Assembly: GCA_900239685.1 (NCBI GenBank)
Contig: OENT01000601.1
Span: 29,799 to 93,798, forward strand
DNA length: 64,000 bases
Reading direction: 5' to 3'
DNA from: Rotaria macrura
Lineage: Eukaryota > Rotifera > Eurotatoria > Philodinida > Philodinidae
Both the position numbers and the translations under genes were made by a program. A model generated the notes under the pieces. It worked only from the letters and a program-made list of their open reading frames with translations. It was not told the DNA's origin and made no database searches. Positions 44,167-55,804 of the stretch are shown here, piece by piece (positions within the stretch are counted from its first letter, which is position 1; each line of letters opens with the position of its first letter).

Positions 44167-46265
44167 ATCAGAAGAATGACCAGAGGAACCCAAAGAGGAA
44201 AAACCTTGGAAGTAGAAGTGAAGAATATCATATGTTAGAATGGTGTGAATAGGTTCTAAAAATACATATAATGAGGGAAAACCAACATTGAAAAGATGAG
44301 TGGAGGGAGGAATAAGAAGAGCAGGACAAACCAAACTGCCAATAAAAGTTCCAACCGGCGCCTCAGTGTACAGAAAAAATGGCCTCAACGACCAGGTCTT
44401 AGGTACACTTTTCAAACCATGTCTCAATTCTAACGAAACGTCTTCCTAGATCAATAAGTAATATAAAAGAAAGGGCTGAAACTTGGCTGGCTTTGACGAA
44501 AACAGAATCCTTAACATTGAATCCCCAACAACTCTGTCAAAATCAATTCGATTGATTTCCAAAGTTCGGGAAATAATACAGTCCACTGAGATATAACGGA
44601 TTCCCACGAATTCATGACGATTTTCAGAATTGTAATATGGACTTTAGATACATAAATACGTATGGTGGTGTTCAGGAAAAAGTATCAGAAACAAAACTAT
44701 ATTTACTAAAGGGTTCAAATATAAAACAAGATGCAGATTATGTTCCGTAGGAGATGATGCTTCATGGCCATTCATTTAACCTAGCACAATTTCTAGAGGG
44801 CAATGAATTATGTCTTGTAACTAAATTTTTAATGACACATGATATTTGTTTTTTTCAAGAATAAGTCTCTCTGGTGTTTTAGACAGATGAAGGGGATAAG
44901 AATTTTATTCGTGATGTGCTTTAATATTCTTATGAAATATCGTTCCATAGAATTCATAAAATAAGAAAAATCTTACTTTGATGGTGTCTAATGGATCCGC
45001 AACAAAGTGTGCGTCATTATTGTCTATTTTATTGAGTTGCAGGTCGACATTGACGAGTGTCTATGTCGAAAAGTTAAAATGTGTATAAATCATCAATAAA
45101 ATGACAGTTTCTCATCGTAATCTTTTATTGATTTGATCAATAGTCTCATGAAAATAAACATTGGTCTTTCTTATTTCATTGAGTTCGACATGACTGTGCA
45201 AAAACATTATAGAAAGGAACTCTCGCTGCATTCAAAAAATCATATATTAGTTTTCCAAAATTTCTTTTTCTAGTTTTTGTGTAGCGCGAAAATTTTATCA
45301 AACATAGACCAATCATCCATACAACTACATAGTTAAACAGGAAAACAAAGATGGCAGAGATTACAATTCAAGTAGCCATAGTTGAGTTAGATTTCGATAG
45401 ATAGTTTGCTTTAATTAAAGTTTTTAATGATATATTTGATCGTACATGAAATTAAGTTTCTACTTCCTCACTTGTAAGTGTATGTGAGTTTTTAAGAGTA
45501 CTCGTGAATCAGAAGTTCTCTTGGATATGAGATAAGGCTATTAGAATATGTTCTAACTGATATTATAACAATTGAAGTAAGTCGTCAAAATGTTAGTTAG
45601 TTATAGAGAATATCACAGGATAGAAGAGTAGCCCTCACTGGATGACGTATTCTGGTCATTGATTGTGTTTGATGATAGAGAGCATCAGGTTTTCTTTGCA
45701 AATAGAAGTAATCGTGAAAATTTTCGTCAGTGAAAATTAAACTATAGTTAACATCAGAATCTTAATTTTTTTATTTTCTCACGAATATATTTTGAAATGA
45801 TATCTCAGGGACGAACAAAACTCACACAAATAGATTGATACGTGTGAGAATTAAAAAAATTGTTGAGGGCTCAACTTTAGTTTGAAAGCGTAGAAGCGCA
45901 TACGATGAACCACTCGTAAGGATTTCTACGACAACATGTAAAGTGTTTGTCTACCTGGGTAATTGATTAAATTTCAGCACATACTTAAATAGTCAAAAAC
46001 TAAGCGAATAGACTTCGTTTAGCCCTAGGCTGAAGGCGCATTACATAGTCGAAAGTTCATTGTCGTTATTCTTTGTCATCGTAACAGCTAGTCAAATGAG
46101 GAGCTTCCTCAACACATCTCGTCTCTGCCTATATCTTTCTGTATATACATTTATATACATAGATGAAAGAACGAGAAAATTCTTCTCACTATCACGTACT
46201 GACTGCGTGATCACCGATGTCCAGTTCTTTTGGACAGTTCTCGGTAAAAATCTTTTCTTCTCACC
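44167..46265. other. Non-coding stretch
   Basis: No gene, RNA or element ends recognised in about 2.1 kb. Confidence 0.4.
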
Positions 46266-46580
46266 ATGAGTAGAAGACACTCCACGTCATCGAGTCAAAA
46301 TCATAATCCACGTTATAACCCTCAAAATAATCGATCAGCATCTGAATTATACAAACAAACTTATCGCGCCTCAATGAATAAAGAAGGTTATAAAGATGAT
46401 TTACATCCAAATGCACCAGTTCCAAAGCAGCATTCGATTCCTCCACCACATCGTAATAATTTAAAACCAATCGATTCACCGTTGCGTCTGCCTCATTCAA
46501 CAACTGAAGATGAATCTTCACAATTAGATGATTTCGAACGAAATCCAACTACAAAAACAGTTTATAACAATCGTAAATAG
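46266..46580 (+). CDS. Small S/N/P-rich protein of unknown function
   Basis: A 104-residue frame with an ATG in good context (CACCATGAG). It is hydrophilic and rich in Ser, Asn, Pro and His, with no membrane segment and no domain I recognise; it is probably intrinsically disordered. Composition and the clean start and stop suggest a genuine small gene or the first exon of one. It lies about 160 bases before the first LINE-like sequence, so it might instead be an upstream part of that element. Confidence 0.4.
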   Translation: MSRRHSTSSSQNHNPRYNPQNNRSASELYKQTYRASMNKEGYKDDLHPNAPVPKQHSIPPPHRNNLKPIDSPLRLPHSTTEDESSQLDDFERNPTTKTVYNNRK

Positions 46581-47336
46581 ACAAAAAGAAACAATAATAT
46601 TAACAGCATTGTTAGAAATCAGCGATATCATGTTTATTTGAGCTAATGAAAAAAACAAATCGGAAATCTATTCAAAAACAATCTCTTGGAAAAGGAAAAC
46701 GAACAACAATCCTAAAACGAAAAAACAACAACTGAAAACAATATAAATCGACCACCCATATCGATTTTTCAAGCCAATCAAAGAGTGATGGAGATGATGA
46801 AATGACATAAGTATGATGAGCTAGAGGTATTTGGTTGGGATGATAGATGTCAGCCCATAACAAACATCTTAAAACAAATCAATTTCAATGGACCTCAAGC
46901 CTTATCAATATCGAAACAATCGCATTTACAAAAACATCAGCAGCAACATCAACTCCCTACTACAGCTACAGTAACAACGAACGAACAAGTGGTCATAAAT
47001 TTGTTAAAATTTAACACATTAACCAGTGAAGCTAAATATTTGGCTCAAACTCGTTATTCATCTCCTCCCTTCCTTATCCGCTTTCCAACTCCATCAATCC
47101 ACGAACAAAAAGTCGCTGAAAAATTATTCAAGTATCTTAAAGAAAATAAGCAAATGGAACTAGAATTAATTGGTTATCGCAGAACAACATATAAATGCTC
47201 ATCGAACGAATGTGGTCTATTATTATTCTTGAAGAACAGTTACTCATTCTAAATTGTTTACAATGAAAATAATACGCCACAATCAATCCTGGGATTAATA
47301 TATTCCCGACCATCTTCTCCATCAATTCCTCCACAA

Positions 47337-48227
47337 TTGTCACTAATAGTGAAAAATGTCAGTCTTACAATCGACTTTGCTAATTTTACAAATGAAGTTA
47401 AAGCAAAATATCCCAACGTACGAAATGTAACTAGAATGAAAAATAGAAACCAGAGGAGTATTAAATTAGTCAAATTAGAATTCTCTGAACCTGTCCAATG
47501 TGACGAAATCCTAAATCGTCAAAAAATTTTCATCAACTCCCTTTCATATGATGTTGATGAGTACTTAGCTCAGGCACGTGTTCTTATTTGTAGCAAGTGC
47601 ATGGATATTGGCCATTTTCGTAAACAATGCACTCAAAAGGAAGATACATGTCGTAAATGCGGAATAATGTGCAGTGATATTAAAGATCATACTCCATTAT
47701 GTTCTCAACTTCATTGTATTCATTGCCAAGATGAACAAATGTCAAACGATATCAGATGCCTGAAGGTGAAACAAGTTCGAGCTGATCTGACTAAACTTCT
47801 CTTATCACCAGCTACCCAGGTCAATCCTCAATCTAGAAATTTTCAACTTACATCAAACAGCTTCCTACCGATGAATTCGGCACAAAGATCAACAATCTAT
47901 GGTCATGCACTTAATGGCAAATTCATCGATATAAATAATAATAACAAGCATTATCATTACTATAATTCAGCACGTCGTACATCCCATTATAATATTCATC
48001 CATGGTCATCAAATGCTGATACTTCAATTTCAGTTGTTCATAAAATTGATGGCTTGATAAATCGTATGAATCAAGTAATCGTACTACTGCAGAAAATTGT
48101 CGTGAAAAATAATCAATTCGAAAATTTCATGAAAGATAAAACAATAAATGATGAAATTACTTCAAATAAAATTGATGATTTGCTACAAAAAAAACAACCA
48201 TCTATCAAGTATTGTTGCACAACATGA
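47337..48227 (+). pseudogene. LINE ORF1 C-terminal part with zinc knuckles
   Basis: A 296-codon frame begins within ORF1: upstream ORF1 sequence is found in the same and other frames from about 46740 (e.g. SSPPFLIRFPTPSIHEQKVA at about 47060), separated by stops near 47250. It has an RRM-like region (VKNVSLTIDFANFTNEVKAK), then C-x2-C-x4-H-x4-C knuckles (CSKCMDIGHFRKQC and CRKCGIMC with H and C further on) that bind nucleic acid. The C-terminal part is low-complexity and possibly coiled coil. Family: ORF1 of LINEs with a CCHC array. Confidence 0.8.
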
Positions 48228-51200
48228 AATTAAGATTACATGTCATGAAAATATTTTTATGAAATAGTATTTCCATTACTCGATGAAATCTCATTATTCT
48301 TATCTCATATGAATGTCGATAAAAATGGAGGAGTATTAGATCCTGACTTCAAAGTGAAAATGAATCGTATGCGTGTTCAATTGAATAACGTTCGAATAAG
48401 TAAAGATTTTTAATGGAACTTTCTATTGACGCTTTACCTTTTTTCTCTCGTATTAACCAAAAAAAACTACTGAAACATGATACATTTTTGTGTAAAGCGC
48501 GATTTAATCTATCTCATTTAGATTTTCTTGTTTCAGTTGACATTGTTTCTGAGTGAAAGAGTTCTCCAACACTTAATGATTGTTTTTAGACATGAAACCT
48601 ATGTAACACTTATGATACCTCTTCTATAGTAAATTCTCTTCATATTCTTTCGTTTAACGTTCGAGGCTTCAGCGTGAGATTTCAAGAAGTTCTACTCTTA
48701 TCAAATTCTTTCAATTTCGACGCTTTAATTCTGCTAGAAACAGGCTAGATTGATCTCCAGCACTGCGGTCAAGTATTCTCTAAGTATAAAACATTTTTTC
48801 AAAAAGGCAAAAACTCCAAAGGAGGTGTAGTTATTCTAGTAAGAAACGACTTAAAAACTGACAAAATTCATTGTGAATTACCAAATAATTTTATTTTGGA
48901 TATCTTAGAAGATGAGCCTCTAAGATTAGTTAAAGTCTATGCTCCAGAGAATAAATCTTGGAGCTGGGAAGATCGAACTCCCTTTGTTTCTTCCAAGTCT
49001 GCTTTTTTTTGGCGATTTTAATATCGATCTTGAGAAGGATAAGGCCAAAGCTGACTCCCTGATTATTGGGCTGACTCTCAGTTTCTCACGCCTTTTATTC
49101 CACCTCAACCGACATCTCTGAGGTCGGAGAGAATAATCGATTAGGTCTTTTCCTCTGGTTTCTCTGTATGTATACAAACATACGAAGGTGACACCTCGAG
49201 TGACCATAAACCTGTTATTTCTATAGTACCAGTAAAATCCAAAGAAATCTCTCTCGCCGGAAATATTCATTGGAACGTCTTCTCAATCTTCTGTTATTAC
49301 GTATACACCTTTTAGGAAAAAAGGTGGGACTCAAACGATATAAATAACGTGTACAATGACTATATAACTTCTACTTCCCTTCTAACTTCTCGCTGCACAA
49401 TTCTCTTCCCCCTAAACAAATATCCAATCCCATTACCTAAATAACTGAGAGCATATATATCTTGCCCGCGAGCGCTTTCTTTCAGACAAAAAAGACACGC
49501 GATTTAGAATTAAAGAACATAGTTAAGTCTAGAAGACGCTTAGCTAAAAATGAACTAAAGCGATTCCTTTCAAATCAACTAGCGGTTTCAATAGCTACTC
49601 GTAACACCTCATCATCAATTTCCGTTTCTTTCTGGTCTAGAATTGCAAAGTTCATGAAATGTTCATCTTCTTCTCTTCATGGTTTCCTTCTCACTATTGG
49701 TGAAGTCGTTAAATCTCCAGAAAAGAATGTGCGAAACTGCTGCCGACTCTTACGAACACTTCTTTAAGGAAGACGAGAATATTTATCGCCCATATCCATA
49801 TAGGGATGCATCAGAAGTAGAGTGGGAAAACTTCGAAGAAGAAATTCCACCAGCCTCTGTCGACGACATACTCGACATTGTGCATTCTTGTAAAAAAACG
49901 AAATCGTGTGATGCAAAATGGCCTTTCAAATTTTATGTTCAATTCACTACCACGATCATATTGGTCACTTTTTGTGAAAATTTTTAATCTATCCTTCTCC
50001 CATGCTATTGTTCCAAAGGAATAGAAAGATACTCAAGTTATGCCTCTTGCTAAAAAGGATTCGATCTGTAATCCATCTCTCACTCTACCAATGTCACTAC
50101 TGGACATCTTTCTTAAAATCAACGAGAAAATTTTCGTTTCTCGATTCTCAGATGTATTGAAGCGTAGAGGTATCTTGCCTGATTCACAATCTGGATTTCG
50201 CGTAGAGTTCAGATTGCAAACTCGCGTACTACTTTTCTTTGAATAAGTCTCAAGCCTAATGGCTAACAGCTCGCCAGTGGCGACTATATTCGTAGATTTC
50301 AAAGCCGCCTTCGATCAACTTTGGTTTGAAGGTTGCTTAGGGAAGTTAAAGTGAATGGGCACACCAAGAGCGTATGTAAGCTGGATAGATACCAGGCTAC
50401 AACATCGCAGAGCATTTATTGAAATAGCTAGTAAAAAATCTCGTTAGTTCAACATCTTGAAGGGTGGTCCTCAAGGATCCATTTTCTCACCAGCGTTATT
50501 CATTACATAGCAAGCCGACGTGGGCGATTGTCTCAGTTTCTGCTCAAGTTACTTTTTTGCCACTGATCTTGCAGCGATTCTCACCAGCAGTATTCGGATA
50601 AAATACTCAGCGCAATGCCTCGATCTAGAAAAAAAGCTTCACTTATTCTTCGATAAATTAGAGTTTTATTCCACTTTAACTTCCCATTCGATCAACTATG
50701 TCAAGACCAAAGGTCTTTGACCAGCGAGAGCAATGGGTTCACCCACACTTGATATTTGTGCGGGTGATAATAATATATGATGGGTTAAAGAGTTTAAATA
50801 CCTCGGTTATTGAATATCTGCAAAACTTGGTTTTGGTAAATTAATTAATAAGAGTATCTTGAAGATCAGGCAGTGGATTGGAACGATGAATTCAGTAAGA
50901 ATTTCTGGATCTACTTCTCCTTCGTTAAGAAAAACTCTTTTTTTCTCTCATGTATTCTCCCCCTGTTCACATGGTTGTGTCCCATGTTCCCGTTATTTAC
51001 TGTAAAACAACAACAGGAGCTAAACCACTTTTACTATACTTGTTTAAAAAAGAGTATTTTTTGGTTTACACTGGCCGAATAATTTCCTCTCTTTTGTCTC
51101 GAATGAAATATCTTCAGAAGATCGTTGTCTCAAGTATCGGAACAAGTATTTCGCTGCACTTACAGAAAGTACAGATAGAAAATTAATATTCGAACAAACT

Positions 51201-51643
51201 AATTTGAATATTTTCAGAGAAGCTCGGCTTACTGAAGAAAACGGTATTAAAGGAGTTTCTAGATCAAAAAGATTCGTTGAGCACACGACGTTGCTTGAAA
51301 GATGTTTGTATTAGTGCACCAGTGTTGTCTCGCACTACTCGATTCCAAATTACAACGGGCAAGAAGTTGAATTATTAGCTGACTTTCCAGATACTTTCCG
51401 ATTAAAGCTTTCTCCTGATTTTTATTCCTCGCTTCTTAGATCTCTTATTCATGTTTTCATTTTTTCCCCTTTCTCCTTCTTTTCTTTATTAGTAATTTTC
51501 GTCGAACTCTTTCTTCCTTACAATTAAATCCTAAAATCAGAAGAAAAATAAAATAAAAGTTTTTCTTCTCGTGAAAACAGTAGTATTTATTGCTATGTAT
51601 ATATGCTCTTTTATAATCATTCCCATGTCGCCTCTTTTTTTGC

Positions 51644-52492
51644 AACTGCGCCGCAGTTACGCGCAGAGCCAATTTTACGCCGCAATTATGCGTAACTACG
51701 CCACATTCATCGTAGTGAAGGTCTCTATAAGAAACTACGCTTACTGCGACGCAGACCAACGTAACTGCGTCGGAGTGATCGCATCGTACGATCCGTTGTA
51801 AACGTAACTGACCAATTATAAATGTTTCTTCCTTATTTATAATTGATCACACTGGAGCACTAATACTTAGCCACAGAAAATCAGTATAAATAGAAGTGCT
51901 CCTCACATTTTCGCTCATAAATCATTTTACTTTAAACAGTAGAATAGATATTTAATTTTTTTCAAATTTTTTTTCGATTTAAATTTTTGTAGTTGTTCAA
52001 TTTTGAAACTTTTTTCTTAAATTATTTAACATTTTCTTAAAGAAATTTTTTTCCATTGTTTATTAAATTTTTTTCAAATTTTTTTAGATGTTGTTTTTTT
52101 GATTTTTCTAGATATTTATTTTCCATGATTTTAGAAATTTAAGATTTTTTTCTAAGTTTTAGTTTTGTAAAGAAATTTTTTTTAAACTTTTTGTGAAAAT
52201 TTTAATTTTGTAATTTTATGTTTTTTATTTTTTGTACGCAAAAAGTTTTTAAGCTCTCAATAAAAATACAAATAAAATGATAACTTAATCTAAGTGATCT
52301 CTCGTATGTATTGGAACGCAACTGACGCATAACTGCAATTAACGGGGTCGCACTTTTGCGTAACTGTGAATTTTTCGCCGTAACTACGCGTAACTGCGAT
52401 TTTTTTATTGTAGTTACGCGTAACTACGTCGCAATTTTCCGTAATTACGGGTCACAGTGCGATCGCAGTTACGGCGTAACTGCGCCGCAGTT
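51644..52492. mobile_element. Palindrome-rich non-autonomous element nested in the LINE
   Basis: The ends AACTGCGCCGCAGTTACGC (51644-51662) and GCGTAACTGCGCCGCAGTT (52474-52492) are reverse complements with one mismatch. Both flanks are filled with GTTACGCGTAACTGCG-like words in both directions, while the centre (51840-52300) is very AT-rich. The true borders may be a few tens of bases further out; no target duplication was identified. There is no coding potential. Confidence 0.65.
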
Positions 52493-52814
52493 TCATCGTA
52501 ATGAAACATATGGGTTCACGCTCACTTGTTATTGCTATTCCAAATGTGTTACCGTCGCAGCTTCTTAGTATTCTTGTCTTTTTTCCTTCTTTCTTTATGT
52601 TTTTCCTTCCTCTTCTGTTTGTGTATTTGCTGTCGCACCATTATCTAATGCATGTGACATACTCCATACACTTGTCTCGTCCCTTGCCTCCTGCCTCCTT
52701 TTTGTTCTTCTCTATATATTTCTTATTAATCTTCTTCACTTACATGGACTGTTAGAACTAATGAGGTTGCCATTTATTGGAAATAAATAAATAAATAAAC
52801 AAATAAATATATAG

Positions 52815-53557
52815 TTAAGTGGGTTGGCCATCATAATGTCGAAAGGAAAAATGTCGAAAGTAGAAATGCCGAAAGAAGGAAGAAGAAAACTGTTGAAAGG
52901 GAAAATGTCGAAAAAATTGTACTGACATGAAACATGGTCGATTCATGTTTAAGAGAGTTGGAAATAAATAGTGCATGTGTTATTGTCTGAAATTAAGTTG
53001 GAATTTTAACAGGTAGAAAAATTTTACAAAAAATACATAAATAAAAAATTTTATTTTTTCGCGAACTGGACTAGCCTCAAGTTTTTCTTTGTCTGGCAGA
53101 TGACTATGATTGTCAACAGTTTTCATCAATAGATTAGTTGAATCAGTATGAACTTTAGGTGCACAATCATTAATAGTGCATATCCAATAGCTAGCAGTTG
53201 TTGTTGCTTTATTCATTTTAACAGTATATTCATCGCCAACTATAATAGTAGAGGTTTTTCGTTATTTGAATTTATAAAAGAAATAGCTGTAGATTTTCCT
53301 TGAATTTCACTAGTTAAAATTAAGAAAGCTTCAGTCATGACTGTACAAGTTTAGTTATACAATAATTCTTCGTTCAACTCTTTTATTTTACTTTTATCAA
53401 AAGTTAGTCATCCCTATCAATACTGGCTAAACTTCTACACTAGTAAAATCATAAGGAAAAATAGTGAACTAAATGTGATTAGAATCGTCGTATACTAGAG
53501 ACATGACTATTTTTTATAATCTTTCACTTTCGACATTATGAAGGCCCACCTGTAGGA
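52815..53557 (-). mobile_element. MULE-like non-autonomous element with FLYWCH fragment
   Basis: The left end (GTGGGTTGGCCATCATAATG, then TCGAAAGGAAA) and right end (CTTTCACTTTCGACATTATG, then AAGGCCCAC) are imperfect inverted copies of about 30 bp. The word ATGTCGAAA repeats several times next to the left end. It abuts the LINE tail. A FLYWCH-finger frame on the minus strand (52980-53338) supports a Mutator-like origin, since FLYWCH fingers are commonly linked to MULE transposases. The catalytic transposase domain is missing. Confidence 0.65.
52980..53338 (-). pseudogene. FLYWCH zinc-finger N-terminal fragment of a transposase-like protein
   Basis: From ATG 53338-53336 the minus-strand frame runs until TAG near 53240. 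With a one-base shift there it continues into YWICTINDCAPKVHTDSTNL and then HSHLP. This matches the FLYWCH pattern of W-x-C-x4-C followed by H-x-H, the DNA-binding finger of MULE-type transposases and related host proteins. The frame stops at about 52980 without a DDE domain. Confidence 0.6.
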
Positions 53558-53820
53558 AGTGTGCGTTGATGAGTAATAGGTGCGTAATGGAGAGCAAAGA
53601 AAATAAATATTTGCAAACATAAAGTTAAAAAAGAGTATCATTTACTTGCAGATGGAAGAAACAGAAAATAGGTTTTTTTTGTGAGTCATAAGATACTTAG
53701 TCATTTATATCTTGCAAGAAAATAACAAATGAATAATGCACATCGCAAGTATTTTATTAGCTACATATTTAGTTGATTTGCTAGACTATTTCAGATTTAT
53801 TCAAGAAGAAACAAAAGGAA

Positions 53821-55261
53821 ATGGAAAACAGCTATGAATATATGGATGAGTCCTCCATCGATATCAACCTTAAATGTGTTATCTGTTCCGATCCTTATAT
53901 AAATCCTTTTTCAACCCCATGTGATCATACGTTTTGTCTATCTTGCATTACAAAATGGATCGAAGAAAATGATCGATGTCCTGCTTGTTGCAAAAAACCC
54001 ATAACAATACAAGGTTTGAGAGCAACAAACCGCGTTGTTTTCGATATACTTGATCACCTCCTTGTTAGATGTAAAGCATGTCGGCAATCAAATATTCAAC
54101 GAGGAAATTTTGACGAACATTCGAATAAATATTGTTTAAAAACGTTTATTGTCTGTTCAGCCTCAGATCTCAAATGTCCCTGGCAAGGACCACGAGATGA
54201 ATTTCGAACTCATTCTACCGTATGTTCTTATGAAATGATGAGACCACTCCTGGGAAACTTGATTAGCACAATGAATTCTCTTGCTGAAAAGGTTCTAAAG
54301 TATGAAAATCAAACTGAAAAACATGAAAACCATATCAACTTACTTCAAATCGAAAATGATCGTTTGAAAGATGAAGTCAATTTACTGAAAGAAGTCAATG
54401 CAGTACACATAATTAGATTGAAAAATCTGAGTGAGATTAGCGCACAGCGACAAGATATTTGCAATCAACTTAATGAAAGAATGCAGCTCATGCAAATTTT
54501 ATCAAGTAAGCTATTCTGCATCTAATATCTCTATTTCGACGAAGGATTGATAAAATAATCAAGAAAAATTTGAAATTCTTAAAGATTTTAATGCTTTAGA
54601 CCCAAATGTTAATCATAACCCTCGTCTTGAAGAAATACTTTCTCGGTTTCATACTTATTCCACTGTAACGCTCAATGATTTACGACTGAATAGTTTTGAT
54701 ATACCTTTTATTATTCGTAAAGCATTAATTCTGAAGCAATGTTCGGTATTAGATTTAAGCAATAATTTTATTGAGATTGATGGAATCGAGCTCATAGCTA
54801 ATGCATTAAGATCCAATCTTGTACTAAAACGACTTTCTCTTAAGGGTAATCGAGCAGAACTCAAAGGTGTGGAGTACTTATCCAAAGCATTACTGGTCAA
54901 TAATACACTTGAAGTACTTGAACTTCAAGCCAATGATATTCCTGATATGGCTGCTAACGTTTTAGCTCATACACTTCGTCATAATCGTACATTAAAAGAT
55001 CTTTTTCTTGGTTATAATGCCATTGAAAGTCGAGGAATGGATATAATGGCAAGTAGTCTCGATTATCAAATCAGTCTTGAAATACTGAGTTTGCCTGGAA
55101 ATAAACTAGACGATAAATGCATTAATGCACTTGAAAACATGCTTAGGAATAATCAAAAATTACAACAACTTGATTTGCACGAGAATCAACTTTCTCTGGA
55201 AGGCAAAACACGACTGCTGCACATCGTTAATATTAAAAAGGGATTTAAACTGAACATTTAA
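53821..55261 (+). CDS. RING finger / TRAF-type finger / coiled coil / leucine-rich repeat protein (two exons)
   Basis: Exon 1 is 53821-54505 and exon 2 is 54564-55261; the 58-bp intron (GTAAGC...TCAAG) joins the frames exactly, giving 460 residues. Residues 19-56 form a complete C3HC4 RING: C19, C22, C34, H36, C39, C42, C53, C56 (CVIC, CDHTFC, LSC, CPAC), typical of E3 ubiquitin ligases. Residues about 80-135 form Cys/His clusters like TRAF-type zinc fingers (CKAC, CPW, H and C). Residues 150-225 are a heptad-rich coiled coil. Residues about 250-455 carry six to seven ribonuclease-inhibitor-type LRRs (e.g. VLDLSNNFIEIDGIELIANA, LEILSLPGNKLDDKCINALE). The predicted role is ubiquitin ligation with an LRR substrate or sensor arm. 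No frame damage is seen, and AATAAA follows the stop. The fusion of these four modules is unusual. Confidence 0.88.
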
Positions 55262-55306
55262 CAAATTGAAATTTTTCCTGCGCATTATATTTAAAATGAT
55301 GTGCTC

Positions 55307-55312
55307 AATAAA
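55307..55312 (+). promoter_or_regulatory. Polyadenylation signal of the RING-LRR gene
   Basis: AATAAA 46 bases after the TAA stop at 55259-55261, the usual distance. Confidence 0.6.
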
Positions 55313-55800
55313 GCCTAAACTTTTAAATTCATTACCATTAGTTTGTTGTTCAAATATGTTTCTTTAATCATAAGAAATAAAATTTCAAAAACAAATATAA
55401 ACCATTTACATATTATTAATCTTTGAATTTTCATATCTCTGATTTTCACTGTAACGGTTCTTTTGTCATAGATCTTTTTCATTTTATCTTGTGTTTTCTT
55501 TAACAAAGAGCTTCGAATTTACAAAAATTACTATTATACATCCAGTGTTTGCTTGATTCTGATGAATTATACTATCACTATTGAGAAGACAAGTTATAGT
55601 ATCTAATTCTCTGATCTTTTAACTCCTTTGGGTGCTGTTGTCGGTGTGAGTGAGTGCGTTTTCAATTATCGACGTACTCGAAGACCATGATCCACACACA
55701 AAATCGCATCAACACCTAGACTCACACCCACATTGAAGTTAGAAGAAATAAAGCAAGAAGTTATCTGATTTCAGGTGAACTCACTTTTGAAATTTTTTTA
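55313..55800. other. Spacer with a telomere-like tract
   Basis: No gene recognised between the RING-LRR gene and the minus-strand LINE; see the tract at 55625-55738. Confidence 0.4.
55625..55738. repeat. Telomere-like inverted tract
   Basis: A G-rich half, GGGTGCTGTTGTCGGTGTGAGTGAGTG (55631-55657), is followed by a C-rich half, CACACACAAAATCGC and ACTCACACCCACATTG (up to 55736). G-then-C order as in the other tracts. Confidence 0.5.
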
Positions 55801-55804
55801 AAGT

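Larger units (their letters stand above)
46740..52810 (+). mobile_element. Degenerate LINE retrotransposon with two ORFs
   Basis: In order: ORF1 remnants (46740-48227) with CCHC knuckles; an AP-type endonuclease region (about 48650-49310) with FGDFNID; and a reverse transcriptase (about 49820-51200). The reverse transcriptase is visible as the A block (VATIFVDFKAAFDQLWFEG, 50277-50330), the B block (GGPQGSIFSPALF, 50464-50502) and a decayed C block (FATDLAA instead of FADDLA, about 50552). The copy ends in an AAAT-repeat tail (52781-52810), typical of LINE 3' ends. Stops and frameshifts are frequent, so it is dead. A palindrome-rich element (51644-52492) interrupts its 3' part. The layout suggests a Jockey/CR1-like clade, but the clade cannot be fixed by eye. 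Confidence 0.85.

Noticed and set aside
48926..49270. Minus-strand frame of 114 codons
   Set aside because: It is antisense to the LINE endonuclease region, whose plus-strand FGDFNID motif is recognisable.
51457..51801. Frames of 76-100 codons on both strands near the LINE 3' part
   Set aside because: They overlap the palindrome-rich nested element and show no domain.
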